Origin: an uncultured Eubacterium sp.
Lineage (GTDB): Bacteria > Bacillota > Clostridia > Lachnospirales > Lachnospiraceae
Direction of reading: 5' to 3'
DNA: 10,752 nt
NCBI GenBank assembly: GCA_900545725.1
Contig: URAI01000083.1
Coordinates: 1-10,752, forward strand
The position numbers and the translations under genes were made by a program. Below the pieces are notes generated by a model, which was given only the letters and a program-made list of their open reading frames with translations, ran no database searches and had not been told where the DNA came from. Of the stretch, positions 1 through 5,983 are shown piece after piece; position 1 is the first letter of the stretch, and the number at the start of each line of letters is the position of its first letter.

Positions 1-1
1 A

Positions 2-61
2 AAGAAGATTGTGCAAGATTTCAATGAATTATCAGAGGATGAAAGGAATTTGTTGTTATGA
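2..61 (+). CDS. C-terminal tail of an upstream small element gene (partial)
   Basis: An open frame enters from the left edge and runs 19 codons to a TGA at 59-61. It ends in a charged helical tail (KKIVQDFNELSEDERNLLL). Its stop overlaps the ATG of the next gene as ATGA, the four-base overlap typical of translationally coupled genes in phage and ICE operons. That overlap is the main reason to call it real. The family cannot be identified from this fragment. Confidence 0.4.
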   Translation, partial: KKIVQDFNELSEDERNLLL

Positions 62-507
62 CGAAAGAACAATGGCAGCAGTTAGAAGAGTGTGCCAGAC
101 GTGCAGCCGTAGAACAGACAAAAGAATATATAAAGCAGGTGATTGAAGATGATACTCCGGGGGATGAAAGGTTACAGAGCCAGGAAGATAATTTTGCTAT
201 AGAAGTGATAAAAGAGGCGTTAAGCCGATACAGGCTGGAACCGGCAGAAAGTAGAATAAAAACTTATGTTGATCGGCTTATTAAGCGCCATGCAGAATTT
301 GAGAAAATTATGCAGACAGATAATACATTTTGTATTAGGCATAATGCGATAGTATTGGAATACATCATAAAAAAGCCTATGACTCATGTTCAAATTGAAA
401 AGAAATTAGGTATAAGTGATGGAACATTTAAGAGATATATTGATACTGGGATTCGTGAGCTGGCTGATATTTTGTTTTTGAATTATATAGGCGATATAAG
501 CGAATAA
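58..507 (+). CDS. Sigma region 4-like HTH protein of the mobile element
   Basis: The product is 149 aa, soluble, with no membrane segment. The N-terminal ~85 residues are charged and helical. Residues 93-140 resemble the C-terminal helix-turn-helix of sigma factor region 4 and ArpU-type phage regulators: a conserved-looking helix (IRHNAIVLEYIIKKP) followed by THVQIEKKLGISDGTFKRYI, in which QIEKKLGIS and TFKRYI would be the two HTH helices. Such proteins usually control transcription of late phage or transfer genes; that role is inferred. The start at 58 has a GAAAGGA ribosome site and overlaps the preceding stop. Its operon seems to end here, since nothing convincing follows on this strand for over 1.6 kb. 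Confidence 0.6.
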   Translation: MTKEQWQQLEECARRAAVEQTKEYIKQVIEDDTPGDERLQSQEDNFAIEVIKEALSRYRLEPAESRIKTYVDRLIKRHAEFEKIMQTDNTFCIRHNAIVLEYIIKKPMTHVQIEKKLGISDGTFKRYIDTGIRELADILFLNYIGDISE

Positions 508-643
508 AAGTTGAAAATGATATTTTCCCCATGAAACGAGAAATAAACGCTCCCTGCACCTATATTGCCACCACAGCACCATATAAAATCATATTCTGAG
601 ATACGAGTTATCCTCGGTAATTGGTTACACCTCTGCCAACGAT

Positions 644-657
644 AGACTGCAGGTTTG
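644..657 (+). repeat. PstI-box repeat, copy 1 (AGACTGCAGGTTTG)
   Basis: First of three exact 14-base copies of AGACTGCAGGTTTG. It is preceded by TTGGTT about 20 bases upstream, as is copy 2. Confidence 0.6.
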
Positions 658-880
658 AAATATTCTTTACGAAATGTGAGACAGCTACCAGGCACCGCCC
701 ACGAACAGCACAACAGAAATGCTCGTATTTGAGCGATTTTAGACTGCACCCTTATATTTCCTCACAAGAGACAGTAAAAACGCTCTCTACGGCTCTAACG
801 GCTTCATAGGCACAAGAAAATGAACTGCCATACCTGCAAGGGAGAATAGGCATAGGGATATTGGTTCAAGTGTCACAATG

Positions 881-899
881 GGAACAGACTGCAGGTTTG
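881..899 (+). repeat. PstI-box repeat, copy 2 (19-base version)
   Basis: GGAACAGACTGCAGGTTTG, identical over 19 bases to copy 3. Flanking bases (GGTTCAAG before; GAATTTATC after) also resemble those of copy 3, so the repeat unit may be about 45 bases and partly degenerate. Confidence 0.65.
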
Positions 900-1087
900 G
901 AATTTATCGACGGAATAGAGAATGATAAAAGGCGGCATCAAAATAACCAGCTTTATACTGGATTGATAAGATACTGGGAACAGGCCTGGCAAAGGACCAG
1001 GATCAACAGGCAAATGAGCATATATTATTTTATCTCTAATATCTATCTCTATTATCTAATATCTAGTAAAGAAACCTCCAAGAAACC

Positions 1088-1105
1088 TTGTAAGATTTCT
1101 TACAA
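1088..1105. repeat. Perfect short dyad TTGTAAG / CTTACAA
   Basis: TTGTAAG, a 4-base loop ATTT, then CTTACAA. It is preceded by a direct repeat AAGAAACCT (starting at 1071 and 1080). No gene is attached to it. It could be a protein-binding dyad in the gene-poor part of the element. Confidence 0.4.
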
Positions 1106-1260
1106 AAATTTATGAGAAAAATAATAGAAAATAACCCCACAAGCCTTATAATTCCTACATTTCTACCGAGAGAACAAAATATTGCCATTTGGTAATTTAA
1201 GCAAATGTGCCAGGAAATGTACCGGCTCATGCACCACGCAAACACCGGATCAAGGCAATA

Positions 1261-1279
1261 GGAACAGACTGCAGGTTTG
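1261..1279 (+). repeat. PstI-box repeat, copy 3 (19-base version)
   Basis: Exact 19-base match to copy 2 (GGAACAGACTGCAGGTTTG). GGATCAAG precedes it and GAATTTTATC follows it, echoing copy 2. Spacing between the three copies is 242 and 380 bases, so this is not a tandem array. Confidence 0.65.
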
Positions 1280-1321
1280 AGTGAATTTTATCAGGAACGA
1301 TTGCACATTTGCCATACAAAC

Positions 1322-1349
1322 AAGCACCCAGTCCAAAGACCGAGTGCTT
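1322..1349 (-). terminator. Leftward intrinsic terminator after the regulator/SHOCT unit
   Basis: Read on the minus strand, AAGCACTCGGTC and GACTGGGTGCTT form a 12-bp stem with two G-U pairs around a TTTG loop, followed by the T-rich tail GTTTGTAT. On the plus strand the same sequence has two mismatches (C-A), so the structure favours leftward RNA. It sits about 110 bases past the SHOCT stop, a natural end for that transcript. Confidence 0.6.
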
Positions 1350-1460
1350 TCAAGGCATTTTGGGTTTGCTATCGCTCCTACCATAGAGCGAATACGTGAC
1401 AACATAGACAAGCATAGCACAGCAAGCACATAAGTTCAAGCCACATAAAGGGTACAAGAA

Positions 1461-1640
1461 TTATTGAGAGAGCAATTTGGCTTTCTGCTCCTCATATTCC
1501 TGCTCGGTAATGTCTCCGGCATCAAGCAGTTTTTTGAACTTCAAGAGTTCGTCAGCAACAGACACGCCCGGTACCGTCTGCACCCGCTCGACACCATCTC
1601 CACTCGCAAGGGCATAATTTGTTCTGCCATCTTCTGCCTC
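1461..1640 (-). pseudogene. SHOCT-domain reading frame, in frame with the HTH gene after an amber stop
   Basis: This 59-codon frame ends in a clear SHOCT domain: SVADELLKFKKLLDAGD followed by ITEQEYEEQKAKLLSQ, then TAA. SHOCT is a ~30-residue helical C-terminal module found on many phage and ICE proteins, thought to mediate oligomerisation. The frame has no ATG. It directly continues the frame of the HTH gene upstream, separated by a single TAG (complement 1641-1643). Just past that TAG an AGGAGG sits 6 bases before an ATG (complement 1628-1630), but that ATG opens a different frame that stops after 29 codons without SHOCT. The options are: one HTH-SHOCT protein broken by an amber mutation, a readthrough product, a frameshifted separate SHOCT gene, or a rare internal GTG start. 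The domain call is firm; its expression is not. Confidence 0.6.
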
Positions 1641-1904
1641 CTACTGTTCGTTGGTTTCGGGAATATTATTGTTAATTTCTCTTACGTCATCAATGGTTAA
1701 AGGAAATACAATACCGTCCTTAGTTTTGACCGTAACCTCGCATTCTAAGTAATCGAAAATTTTCAGCATATCATCTACAGAATAGGAGCCACGAGAGATT
1801 TTATTTCTAACGGCCTGGGATGAAATATTTAAACATTCAGACAAATCAGTGGGTTTATGCCCTGTTACACTTAATATTGATCGTAATTTGTTTGAAAAAG
1901 ACAT
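1641..1904 (-). CDS. Small HTH (XRE/Cro-like) transcriptional regulator
   Basis: The protein is 87 aa. Residues 1-55 resemble a Cro/CI-type helix-turn-helix: LRSILSVTGHKPTDLSECLN, then ISSQAVRNKISRGSYSVDDM, with SQAVRNKI as the probable recognition helix. Residues 56-75 (CEVTVKTKDGIVFPLTIDDV) look like a small strand-rich tail common in this kind of regulator. The start is well supported: AAGGAGG lies 8 bases before the ATG. It is divergent from the accessory-integrase operon, the standard position for an element repressor or an activator of excision, and candidate operator repeats lie between them. The role is inferred. Its frame continues past the TAG into a SHOCT domain, so 87 aa may be a truncated form of a ~147-aa protein. 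Confidence 0.75.
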   Translation of the reverse strand: MSFSNKLRSILSVTGHKPTDLSECLNISSQAVRNKISRGSYSVDDMLKIFDYLECEVTVKTKDGIVFPLTIDDVREINNNIPETNEQ

Positions 1905-1912
1905 TTGTTATA

Positions 1913-1919
1913 CCTCCTT
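1913..1919 (-). promoter_or_regulatory. Ribosome site of the HTH regulator
   Basis: AAGGAGG on the minus strand, 8 bases upstream of the ATG at 1904. This fixes the regulator start. Confidence 0.7.
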
Positions 1920-1953
1920 ATAAAGTCGGGTGTTTTGTTTGTAGCGTACCACA

Positions 1954-2047
1954 TTTGATTATAAAAAACAATAAAAACGGTAAAAAATTTCAAAATCTAT
2001 TATAAGTCTTATTGACAGATATAATCAAACGCGGTAATATATAATCA
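1954..2047. promoter_or_regulatory. Candidate operator: three TATAATCA half-sites between divergent genes
   Basis: TATAATCA occurs at 2020-2027 and 2040-2047 on the plus strand (20 bases, about two helical turns apart) and at 1956-1963 on the minus strand. The outer pair extends to a 10-bp inverted repeat, TTTGATTATA (1954-1963) and TATAATCAAA (2020-2029). The 2020 copy lies inside the rightward promoter spacer and the 2040 copy overlaps its -10, where a bound HTH protein would block it. The motif also resembles a -10 box, so chance contributes. Regulator binding is inferred. Confidence 0.45.
2012..2040 (+). promoter_or_regulatory. Rightward promoter of the accessory-integrase operon
   Basis: Consensus TTGACA (2012-2017), 17-base spacer, then TAATAT (2035-2040). 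Transcription would start near 2047, giving a ~180-base leader before the first gene at 2227. It faces away from the regulator gene. Confidence 0.7.
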
Positions 2048-2226
2048 GAAACGAAATATAAAACACAAAAACAAAATAAAAGGTAAGTGAAAGTAGACGG
2101 AAGTACTGAAAGGGAAAACAAGAATACGACATAACACCGGGGAGCAGGATAAGAGAGAGTGAGACGCACTGAGTAGAAAGCTAGATGCTTAAAGCCTGCC
2201 GGTACTTGCCAGGAAGGAGCAAAATT

Positions 2227-2502
2227 ATGACAGAGAGACAGATTGAAAACAGAATCAAGAAGCTGCAGGCAATCGAGGAACAGCAGAAAGTATTATCTGC
2301 GGAAGCGGATGCATTGAAAGCTGAAATTAAAGCGGACTTAGAGGCGAAGGGCGTTGATGAAATCAAGACAGCAAGTTTCATCGTGAGATGGAAAGAAATA
2401 ATCAGCAGCAAGCTGGACGGTAAGGCACTCAAAGCGGCACTGCCGGAAATCTACAATCAGTATTGCAAAGAATCGGCGAGCCGTAGATTTACAATAGCAT
2501 AA
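2227..2502 (+). CDS. Small coiled-coil accessory protein of the element
   Basis: The product is 91 aa. Residues 1-45 are a heptad-rich charged helix (RQIENRIKKLQAIEEQQKV followed by LSAEADALKAEIKADLEAKG), likely a coiled coil. Residues 46-91 carry the pattern TASFIVRWKEI, then SKLDGKALKAALPEIYNQY, ending in SASRRFTIA. This general design recurs in small phage and ICE proteins encoded near recombinase genes and is loosely reminiscent of Gp157-like proteins. I cannot name a family or function. The ATG at 2227 is chosen because AGGAG ends 7 bases before it; an upstream in-frame start at 2185 lacks such a site. First gene of the rightward operon, followed by a strong hairpin. Confidence 0.65.
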   Translation: MTERQIENRIKKLQAIEEQQKVLSAEADALKAEIKADLEAKGVDEIKTASFIVRWKEIISSKLDGKALKAALPEIYNQYCKESASRRFTIA

Positions 2503-2506
2503 AAAA

Positions 2507-2537
2507 TCCTTGTCAGTGTTCGCACCACTGGCAAGGA
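2507..2537 (-). terminator. Strong hairpin with its T-tract on the minus strand
   Basis: TCCTTGTCAGTG, a 7-base loop, then CACTGGCAAGGA form a 12-bp stem with one G-U pair, starting 5 bases after the stop of the preceding gene. On the plus strand no T-run follows. On the minus strand the stem is followed by ATTTTTTATG, so it would terminate leftward RNA. In the rightward operon it could instead stabilise the mRNA end or reduce downstream expression. Confidence 0.5.
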
Positions 2538-2561
2538 ATACCTACGAAACCTTAGAAGCAA

Positions 2562-2599
2562 AGCAGGTGTATCTATCATACATGAAAAATGCACCTGCT
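2562..2599 (+). repeat. Second inverted repeat before the next gene
   Basis: AGCAGGTGTAT (2562-2572) pairs with ATGCACCTGCT (2589-2599), 11 bp with one G-U and a 16-base loop. It ends 14 bases before the AGGAG of the 2625 gene, close enough to affect translation. No T-run follows. Confidence 0.45.
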
Positions 2600-2624
2600 G
2601 CAAGTAAAAGAAAAGGAGCATACC

Positions 2625-2882
2625 ATGAAAGCAATCGAACAAATCTATGAGAATTACAAGGCAAGTCTTAACGAGGAAACCCCATACACTGAAGAACAGA
2701 GAAAGGAATTTGATAGCTTATCCGACGTCCTCGACAATGCAATCAGTGGGGACATTCCGGAAGATTACCGGAAACAGCAGCAGATTTTTGAGCATAGTGT
2801 GGCATTTGCCAGAGCCTCCGAAAAGGCAGGCTTCACTTTAGGCTTTAAGCTGGCTATGGAGATTATGCAGGAATGCAAGTAA
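2625..2882 (+). CDS. Small helical accessory protein (DUF6809-like, tentative)
   Basis: The product is 85 aa, acidic and helical, with no membrane segment. It starts MKAIEQIYENYKASLN, has a central EEQRKEFDSLSDVLDNAI segment, and ends with ASEKAGFTLGFKLAMEIMQE. The overall plan (short N-terminal helix, Leu-rich middle, GF.LGFKLA..IM near the end) resembles small Clostridia ICE proteins grouped as DUF6809; I rate that as tentative. The ATG at 2625 is preceded by AGGAG with 6 bases between; an earlier in-frame ATG at 2589 lies inside a stem and has no ribosome site. It sits directly upstream of the integrase, where an excisionase is often found, but it shows no clear winged-helix or MerR-like motif. 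Confidence 0.65.
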   Translation: MKAIEQIYENYKASLNEETPYTEEQRKEFDSLSDVLDNAISGDIPEDYRKQQQIFEHSVAFARASEKAGFTLGFKLAMEIMQECK

Positions 2883-2928
2883 GTGAGCGTGGGGTGCATT
2901 GCCCCGCCTATTTGGAGGATGTGACGAT

Positions 2929-4077
2929 ATGGCAACGAAAACAGATAAAACCCTGCCTACCGGTATAACATTGCGAAAAGATGGGCGGTATATGTGGCGC
3001 TTCAAATATGCAGGCGTGACATACTCCGGATATAGTCGAAAATTGCCAGATGCTAAAAAGGCACTGAGAGATAAGCGATATGAGGTTGAGCATGGACTAT
3101 ATAGCAAAGAAAAAGCTATATTATTTGATACCTGGTTTGTAGAATGGCTCAATGTTTACAAAAGAGCAGATTGCAAGGATTCCACAATCAACCTATACGA
3201 GAATGTCTATAACAGATACATCAAAACAGTGTTCGGAAAGAAGCAGGTTAAAAATTTGAGGGCGGATATGATACAGAAGTTTATAAATAAAGCAGCTGCA
3301 GAGCGATCCAAGACAGTAGCTTCAACTATCAATTTTTTACTTTACGACTCATTGAGGCAGGCGGCCAGGAATGGGATTATTTCAAAAAATCCGATGGATA
3401 ACACCACACCGCCCAAGTTCAAAGAAAGCAGGAAAGGCAAAGCTCTATCTGCAGAAGTAGAAAAGCAATTCCTGGATGCAGCGAAAGACAGCTATTATTA
3501 TCCTCTGTATAGAATGGCAAGCCTTACGGGTATGAGAATCGGGGAAGTTCTGGGCCTGCAATGGCAGGACGTGGATTTTGAGCATGGAGAAATCCATATT
3601 ACACATACGCTTTGCTATGTGCCTGGTAGAGGTCAATACTTAGATGCTCCAAAATCAGAGGCAAGCCGCCGTATTATCCCGATGGAAAAAGGCAGCGAAC
3701 TCTATACCCTTCTGAAAGAATGGAGAAGCAAGCAACGACTGCAAAAATTCAAAGTCGGGAAATATTGGCAACCTTTGCCAGGAATGGAGCATATTGTATT
3801 TACGTCAAATCATGGCACGCCTCATTTTGATATGAATGTGAGAACGGATCAGCGGAAAATAGTTGCAGAAATGAATGAGGCAGGGATAAATATAGACTGC
3901 ACATTTCACACACTGCGCCATTGCTTTGCTACTAGGTGCATAGAGAACGGAATGGACCCGAAAGTATTACAAGCCATTCTCGGACACAGTACTTTTGCTA
4001 TGACAATGGATCTCTATTGTGATGTGATGGAAGATACAAAGCGAAAAGAGCTAAGCAAAATAATGGCTGCACTGTAA
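2929..4077 (+). CDS. int: Tyrosine recombinase (Tn916/phage-type integrase)
   Basis: The 382-aa enzyme catalyses site-specific integration and excision of the element. Residues ~10-60 form an N-terminal arm-binding domain (ITLRKDGRYMWRFKYAGVTY), ~64-150 the SAM-like core-binding domain, and ~170-382 the catalytic domain. All expected catalytic residues are visible: R203 in LTGMRIGEVLGLQW, K242 in the PKSEASRRI turn, H327 and R330 in HTLRH, H353 in LGHS, and nucleophile Y363 in MDLYCDVM. Length is normal for the family and the frame is intact, so it should be active. GGAGG lies 10 bases before the ATG at 2929; a TTG start 10 codons upstream is possible but less likely. Last gene of the rightward operon, 46 bases after the previous gene, and terminal in the element. 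Confidence 0.93.
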   Translation: MATKTDKTLPTGITLRKDGRYMWRFKYAGVTYSGYSRKLPDAKKALRDKRYEVEHGLYSKEKAILFDTWFVEWLNVYKRADCKDSTINLYENVYNRYIKTVFGKKQVKNLRADMIQKFINKAAAERSKTVASTINFLLYDSLRQAARNGIISKNPMDNTTPPKFKESRKGKALSAEVEKQFLDAAKDSYYYPLYRMASLTGMRIGEVLGLQWQDVDFEHGEIHITHTLCYVPGRGQYLDAPKSEASRRIIPMEKGSELYTLLKEWRSKQRLQKFKVGKYWQPLPGMEHIVFTSNHGTPHFDMNVRTDQRKIVAEMNEAGINIDCTFHTLRHCFATRCIENGMDPKVLQAILGHSTFAMTMDLYCDVMEDTKRKELSKIMAAL

Positions 4078-4082
4078 TTGAG

Positions 4083-4130
4083 AGAGGCAGCAGGTACAAG
4101 AGGTACCTGCAGAGCCTCTTTTTGTTTTAT
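4083..4130 (+). terminator. Strong intrinsic terminator after the integrase
   Basis: AGAGGC and GCCTCT flank an inner 8-bp stem GCAGGTAC/GTACCTGC with a 5-base loop, followed by a T-rich run (TTTTTGTTTT). It begins 5 bases after the integrase stop and ends the element operon. Confidence 0.85.
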
Positions 4131-4450
4131 GTGTTTTGTTTCTGTGATATACTATCGGTATGACACACCTTTTGACACACTTTTTAATAACTTGTGATGT
4201 AATGTGATGAAAGAAAGATGCGTAAAAAGATTGATTTTCGGACAAGGAAGAACAACCACGAAACAAGACGGAAAACAATTATTAAGTTTTATATATTTCA
4301 GGTTGTTGATGAATTATAATCAAGCTATCAGGAAGAAGCTGACGAAGAAATATATTTGAATAAAGAGTAAAAAGCTGACTGAAAAGAGAATTTAGTCTGG
4401 TTAACAGACAATAGAAGATGTTGCTGATGCAATGAAAGCAAAAATAAAAT
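4131..4450. other. Element/chromosome junction region, no gene recognised
   Basis: These ~320 bases hold no convincing gene. A 33-codon ATG frame at 4218-4319 (MRKKIDFRTRKNN...) is basic and short and lacks a good ribosome site. The TGACACAC pair lies at 4161-4180. The transition from element to host DNA should fall here, but without the other element end or an empty site the attachment core cannot be set. Confidence 0.4.
4161..4180 (+). repeat. TGACACAC direct repeats, candidate integrase-binding sites
   Basis: TGACACAC at 4161-4168 and again at 4173-4180, a 12-base period, in TTTT-rich context just downstream of int. Tyrosine recombinases of this type bind short direct repeats near element ends through the N-terminal domain. 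The assignment is by position only. Confidence 0.35.
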
Positions 4451-4504
4451 TTATGCAGGATATAGAATTTTACTGTTTAAGAATCCATATCCTGCATAAT
4501 TTTT
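4451..4504. terminator. Bidirectional terminator ending the DUF5050 gene
   Basis: TTATGCAGGATAT (4451-4463) and ATATCCTGCATAA (4487-4499) form a perfect 13-bp stem with a 23-base loop. T-rich tails follow on both strands (TTTTTG rightward; ATTTTATTTTTG leftward). It lies 45 bases beyond the stop of the leftward gene and also shields it from readthrough out of the element. Confidence 0.7.
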
Positions 4505-4544
4505 GTATAGAATTACTGTTGTGTAATATTTTAATGATGATTGA

Positions 4545-5573
4545 CTATTTAATAACAATCTCCTCAACCTTTGTAATCGTACCAGATGTAGGAACTCTGT
4601 AAAGTATTGCAGGTTCTTCATAATATCTAAAAAATGTATACCTGGATGTGCATGTAACCTTTGTAAGATTGCCATGTGCTACATATTCTATCTGAGTTCC
4701 ATCTGTATTCATTCTATAAAGACCGGTTGTATCATCACTGTCACTTTCAAGCTGGAAGAACATCTTATTGCCATATACATTAATACTTACAATCTTTCCA
4801 TTATTAGGAGCGTATACAAGCTCAACAGTATTAGTAGCTGTATTAAGACGCATAATTGAATAATCTTTATCAAGGTCTATGTAATACATATAAGAGCCTT
4901 CCATATCAACCATATAAGCATTGGCATCGTAATAAGGAGATACCGAATCATTAGCAGTATTAATCATTCTTATACGGTTATTATTAGTATCATCAGCAAA
5001 GTAAATCTTCTTATTATTAACACATGACGGATTATATGGGGTTGCTGAGACCTGTTTGTTATTCTTTCCATCAATTCTTACTTTATAAAGAGAAAGTGGT
5101 GTCTTATTATCATTGTGCTGGTAATACAGATAATTGCCACAAAGACTTACTTTTCCTATAAGCTTATCATATAATGCTTTGCAGTTCTGACCGTTAAGAT
5201 CACATCTGTACAGTCCGAATAACTGTCCTCTGAATACAGCACCGACAGTATCCTCAGAAAAATTATTTTTAACATAATATATATAATTATTACAAACATT
5301 AATATATGCAATGCAGTCGTCGTTGAGTTTCTTAGCATCGGTGCAGTCAGAGTTCATAACATATAGTCTGTCTTTATCATAAGGGTTGGCAAAATATATC
5401 CTGCCGCCGGATTCACAAAAAAGTCCACCGTTATTAATATTACCGGGAGTATTGCCGGTAGCATTATCTTCATTGAAATCAAACTTATTACGGGAATAAC
5501 TATAATAGCCAAGACCTCCTGCAATAAGAACAATAATCAGAATTATTATAGTCCGTTTAACATACTTATTCAT
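4545..5573 (-). CDS. Membrane-anchored DUF5050-like beta-propeller protein
   Basis: The product is 342 aa. Residues 4-24 are a hydrophobic segment after a short basic N-terminus (MNKYVKR then TIIILIIVLIAGGLGYYSY), a signal anchor without a lipobox Cys, so the rest faces outside. The remainder consists of repeated ~45-residue units with the pattern 'N-IYYxx...LYRMNTDGT', for example IYFAN..DRLYVMNSDC, IYYVKNN..LYRCDLNGQNC, LYYQHND..LYKVRIDGKNN and MFFQLES..LYRMNTDGTQI. This is the DUF5050/TolB-like propeller pattern common in Clostridia. Its molecular function is unknown; binding of wall or extracellular ligands is a guess. The start at 5573 is chosen because GGAGG lies 5 bases before it; an ATG four codons upstream overlaps that site. 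It appears monocistronic, divergent from pheA. Confidence 0.8.
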   Translation of the reverse strand: MNKYVKRTIIILIIVLIAGGLGYYSYSRNKFDFNEDNATGNTPGNINNGGLFCESGGRIYFANPYDKDRLYVMNSDCTDAKKLNDDCIAYINVCNNYIYYVKNNFSEDTVGAVFRGQLFGLYRCDLNGQNCKALYDKLIGKVSLCGNYLYYQHNDNKTPLSLYKVRIDGKNNKQVSATPYNPSCVNNKKIYFADDTNNNRIRMINTANDSVSPYYDANAYMVDMEGSYMYYIDLDKDYSIMRLNTATNTVELVYAPNNGKIVSINVYGNKMFFQLESDSDDTTGLYRMNTDGTQIEYVAHGNLTKVTCTSRYTFFRYYEEPAILYRVPTSGTITKVEEIVIK

Positions 5574-5585
5574 AAGTGCCTCCAT

Positions 5586-5980
5586 TCTGCAGTAAAATAT
5601 TGCATAAAATATTATAAAGAATTATCATATAAAATAATATAATCCGCATGTCATTATATAAAATAATCAGAATACTATTTTGTATTATAAGCTTACGATA
5701 ATATATAAATTACATTTTTATTATTATATCATGCTTTATCGGATTAATATATATTTTTGTTTAAATAATATGCATTTTTATTAGTGATATTATAAAAAAT
5801 ATATGCTACAATAAAGTGTGCTATTTGTCATAAAGATATGTTAAAGGGCAAAATATTATATGCTATAGACATTTATAGTGTTATAAAAACACAAAATATT
5901 AAAATTATTGGTGAAATAGCAGAAAATAAGATAAGCATTATTATGATAATTGAATTAATATTTATACATTTTAGGAGGAT
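5586..5980. promoter_or_regulatory. AT-rich divergent promoter region between DUF5050 and pheA
   Basis: No gene fits here. For the leftward gene an extended -10 TGATATAAT reads on the minus strand at 5723-5731. For pheA, TGCTACAAT at 5804-5812 is an extended -10; its -35 is weak. TATAAAATAAT-type repeats lie near 5624 and 5657. I looked for a T-box or an aromatic-amino-acid leader peptide in front of pheA and saw none. Confidence 0.4.
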
Positions 5981-5983
5981 ATG

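Larger units (their letters stand above)
508..1460. other. Gene-poor stretch with dispersed short repeats
   Basis: I find no convincing gene in these ~950 bases on either strand. The open frames present start with poor ribosome sites, have protein-unlike composition, or read through low-complexity AT-rich sequence. What it does hold is three copies of AGACTGCAGGTTTG, weaker echoes of neighbouring blocks (CTGCACC followed by TATATTnCC near 555 and 745; ACGCTC followed by YCT near 547 and 780), a dyad at 1088-1105, low-complexity ATCTAATATCT runs at 1030-1066, and a leftward terminator at 1322-1349. It reads like eroded element DNA or a non-coding control or transfer region. Which of these is right cannot be told from sequence alone. 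Confidence 0.5.
1..4200. mobile_element. Integrase-bearing end of an integrated element (partial; right boundary approximate)
   Basis: This block has the usual layout of one end of a Firmicutes ICE, IME or prophage: a sigma-like HTH protein, a leftward repressor-type regulator, a divergent promoter region, two small accessory genes and a terminal tyrosine recombinase followed by a strong terminator. Its genes look less AT-rich than those after 4500 (judged by eye). The left end lies outside the window. The right end is placed near 4200 only because the TGACACAC repeats at 4161-4180 are plausible recombinase-binding sites and recognisable chromosomal genes begin further on. No relaxase, coupling protein or capsid gene is visible, so the class of element cannot be decided. 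Confidence 0.6.

Noticed and set aside
483..749. 88-codon leftward open frame rich in Cys and aromatic residues
   Set aside because: It overlaps the end of the real rightward gene, has no ribosome site, no recognisable domain and protein-unlike composition.
861..1115. 84-codon rightward open frame in the gene-poor region
   Set aside because: It starts at TTG without a good ribosome site, includes repeat copy 2, and its second half reads low-complexity AT-rich sequence (runs of Y, I, L). It does not look like a protein.
1464..1700. 78-codon rightward open frame with hydrophobic segments
   Set aside because: It is antisense to the SHOCT frame and the end of the HTH gene. The minus-strand reading gives a recognisable domain, so this is a shadow.
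4051..4278. 75-codon leftward open frame over the integrase terminator
   Set aside because: It reads through the terminator hairpin and the TGACACAC repeats and overlaps the int 3' end on the other strand; no domain or ribosome site.
4190..4319. Resemblance of GTGATGAAAGAAAGATGCG to the end of int (GTGATGGAAGATACAAAGCG), and a 33-codon basic ORF
   Set aside because: The match is short and gapped and the translated products differ. It could be a vestige of an older integrase copy, but chance is a simpler explanation.
5813..5980. T-box or Phe-rich leader peptide in front of pheA
   Set aside because: No T-box signature, no terminator/antiterminator pair and no Phe-rich short ORF could be found in the AT-rich leader.
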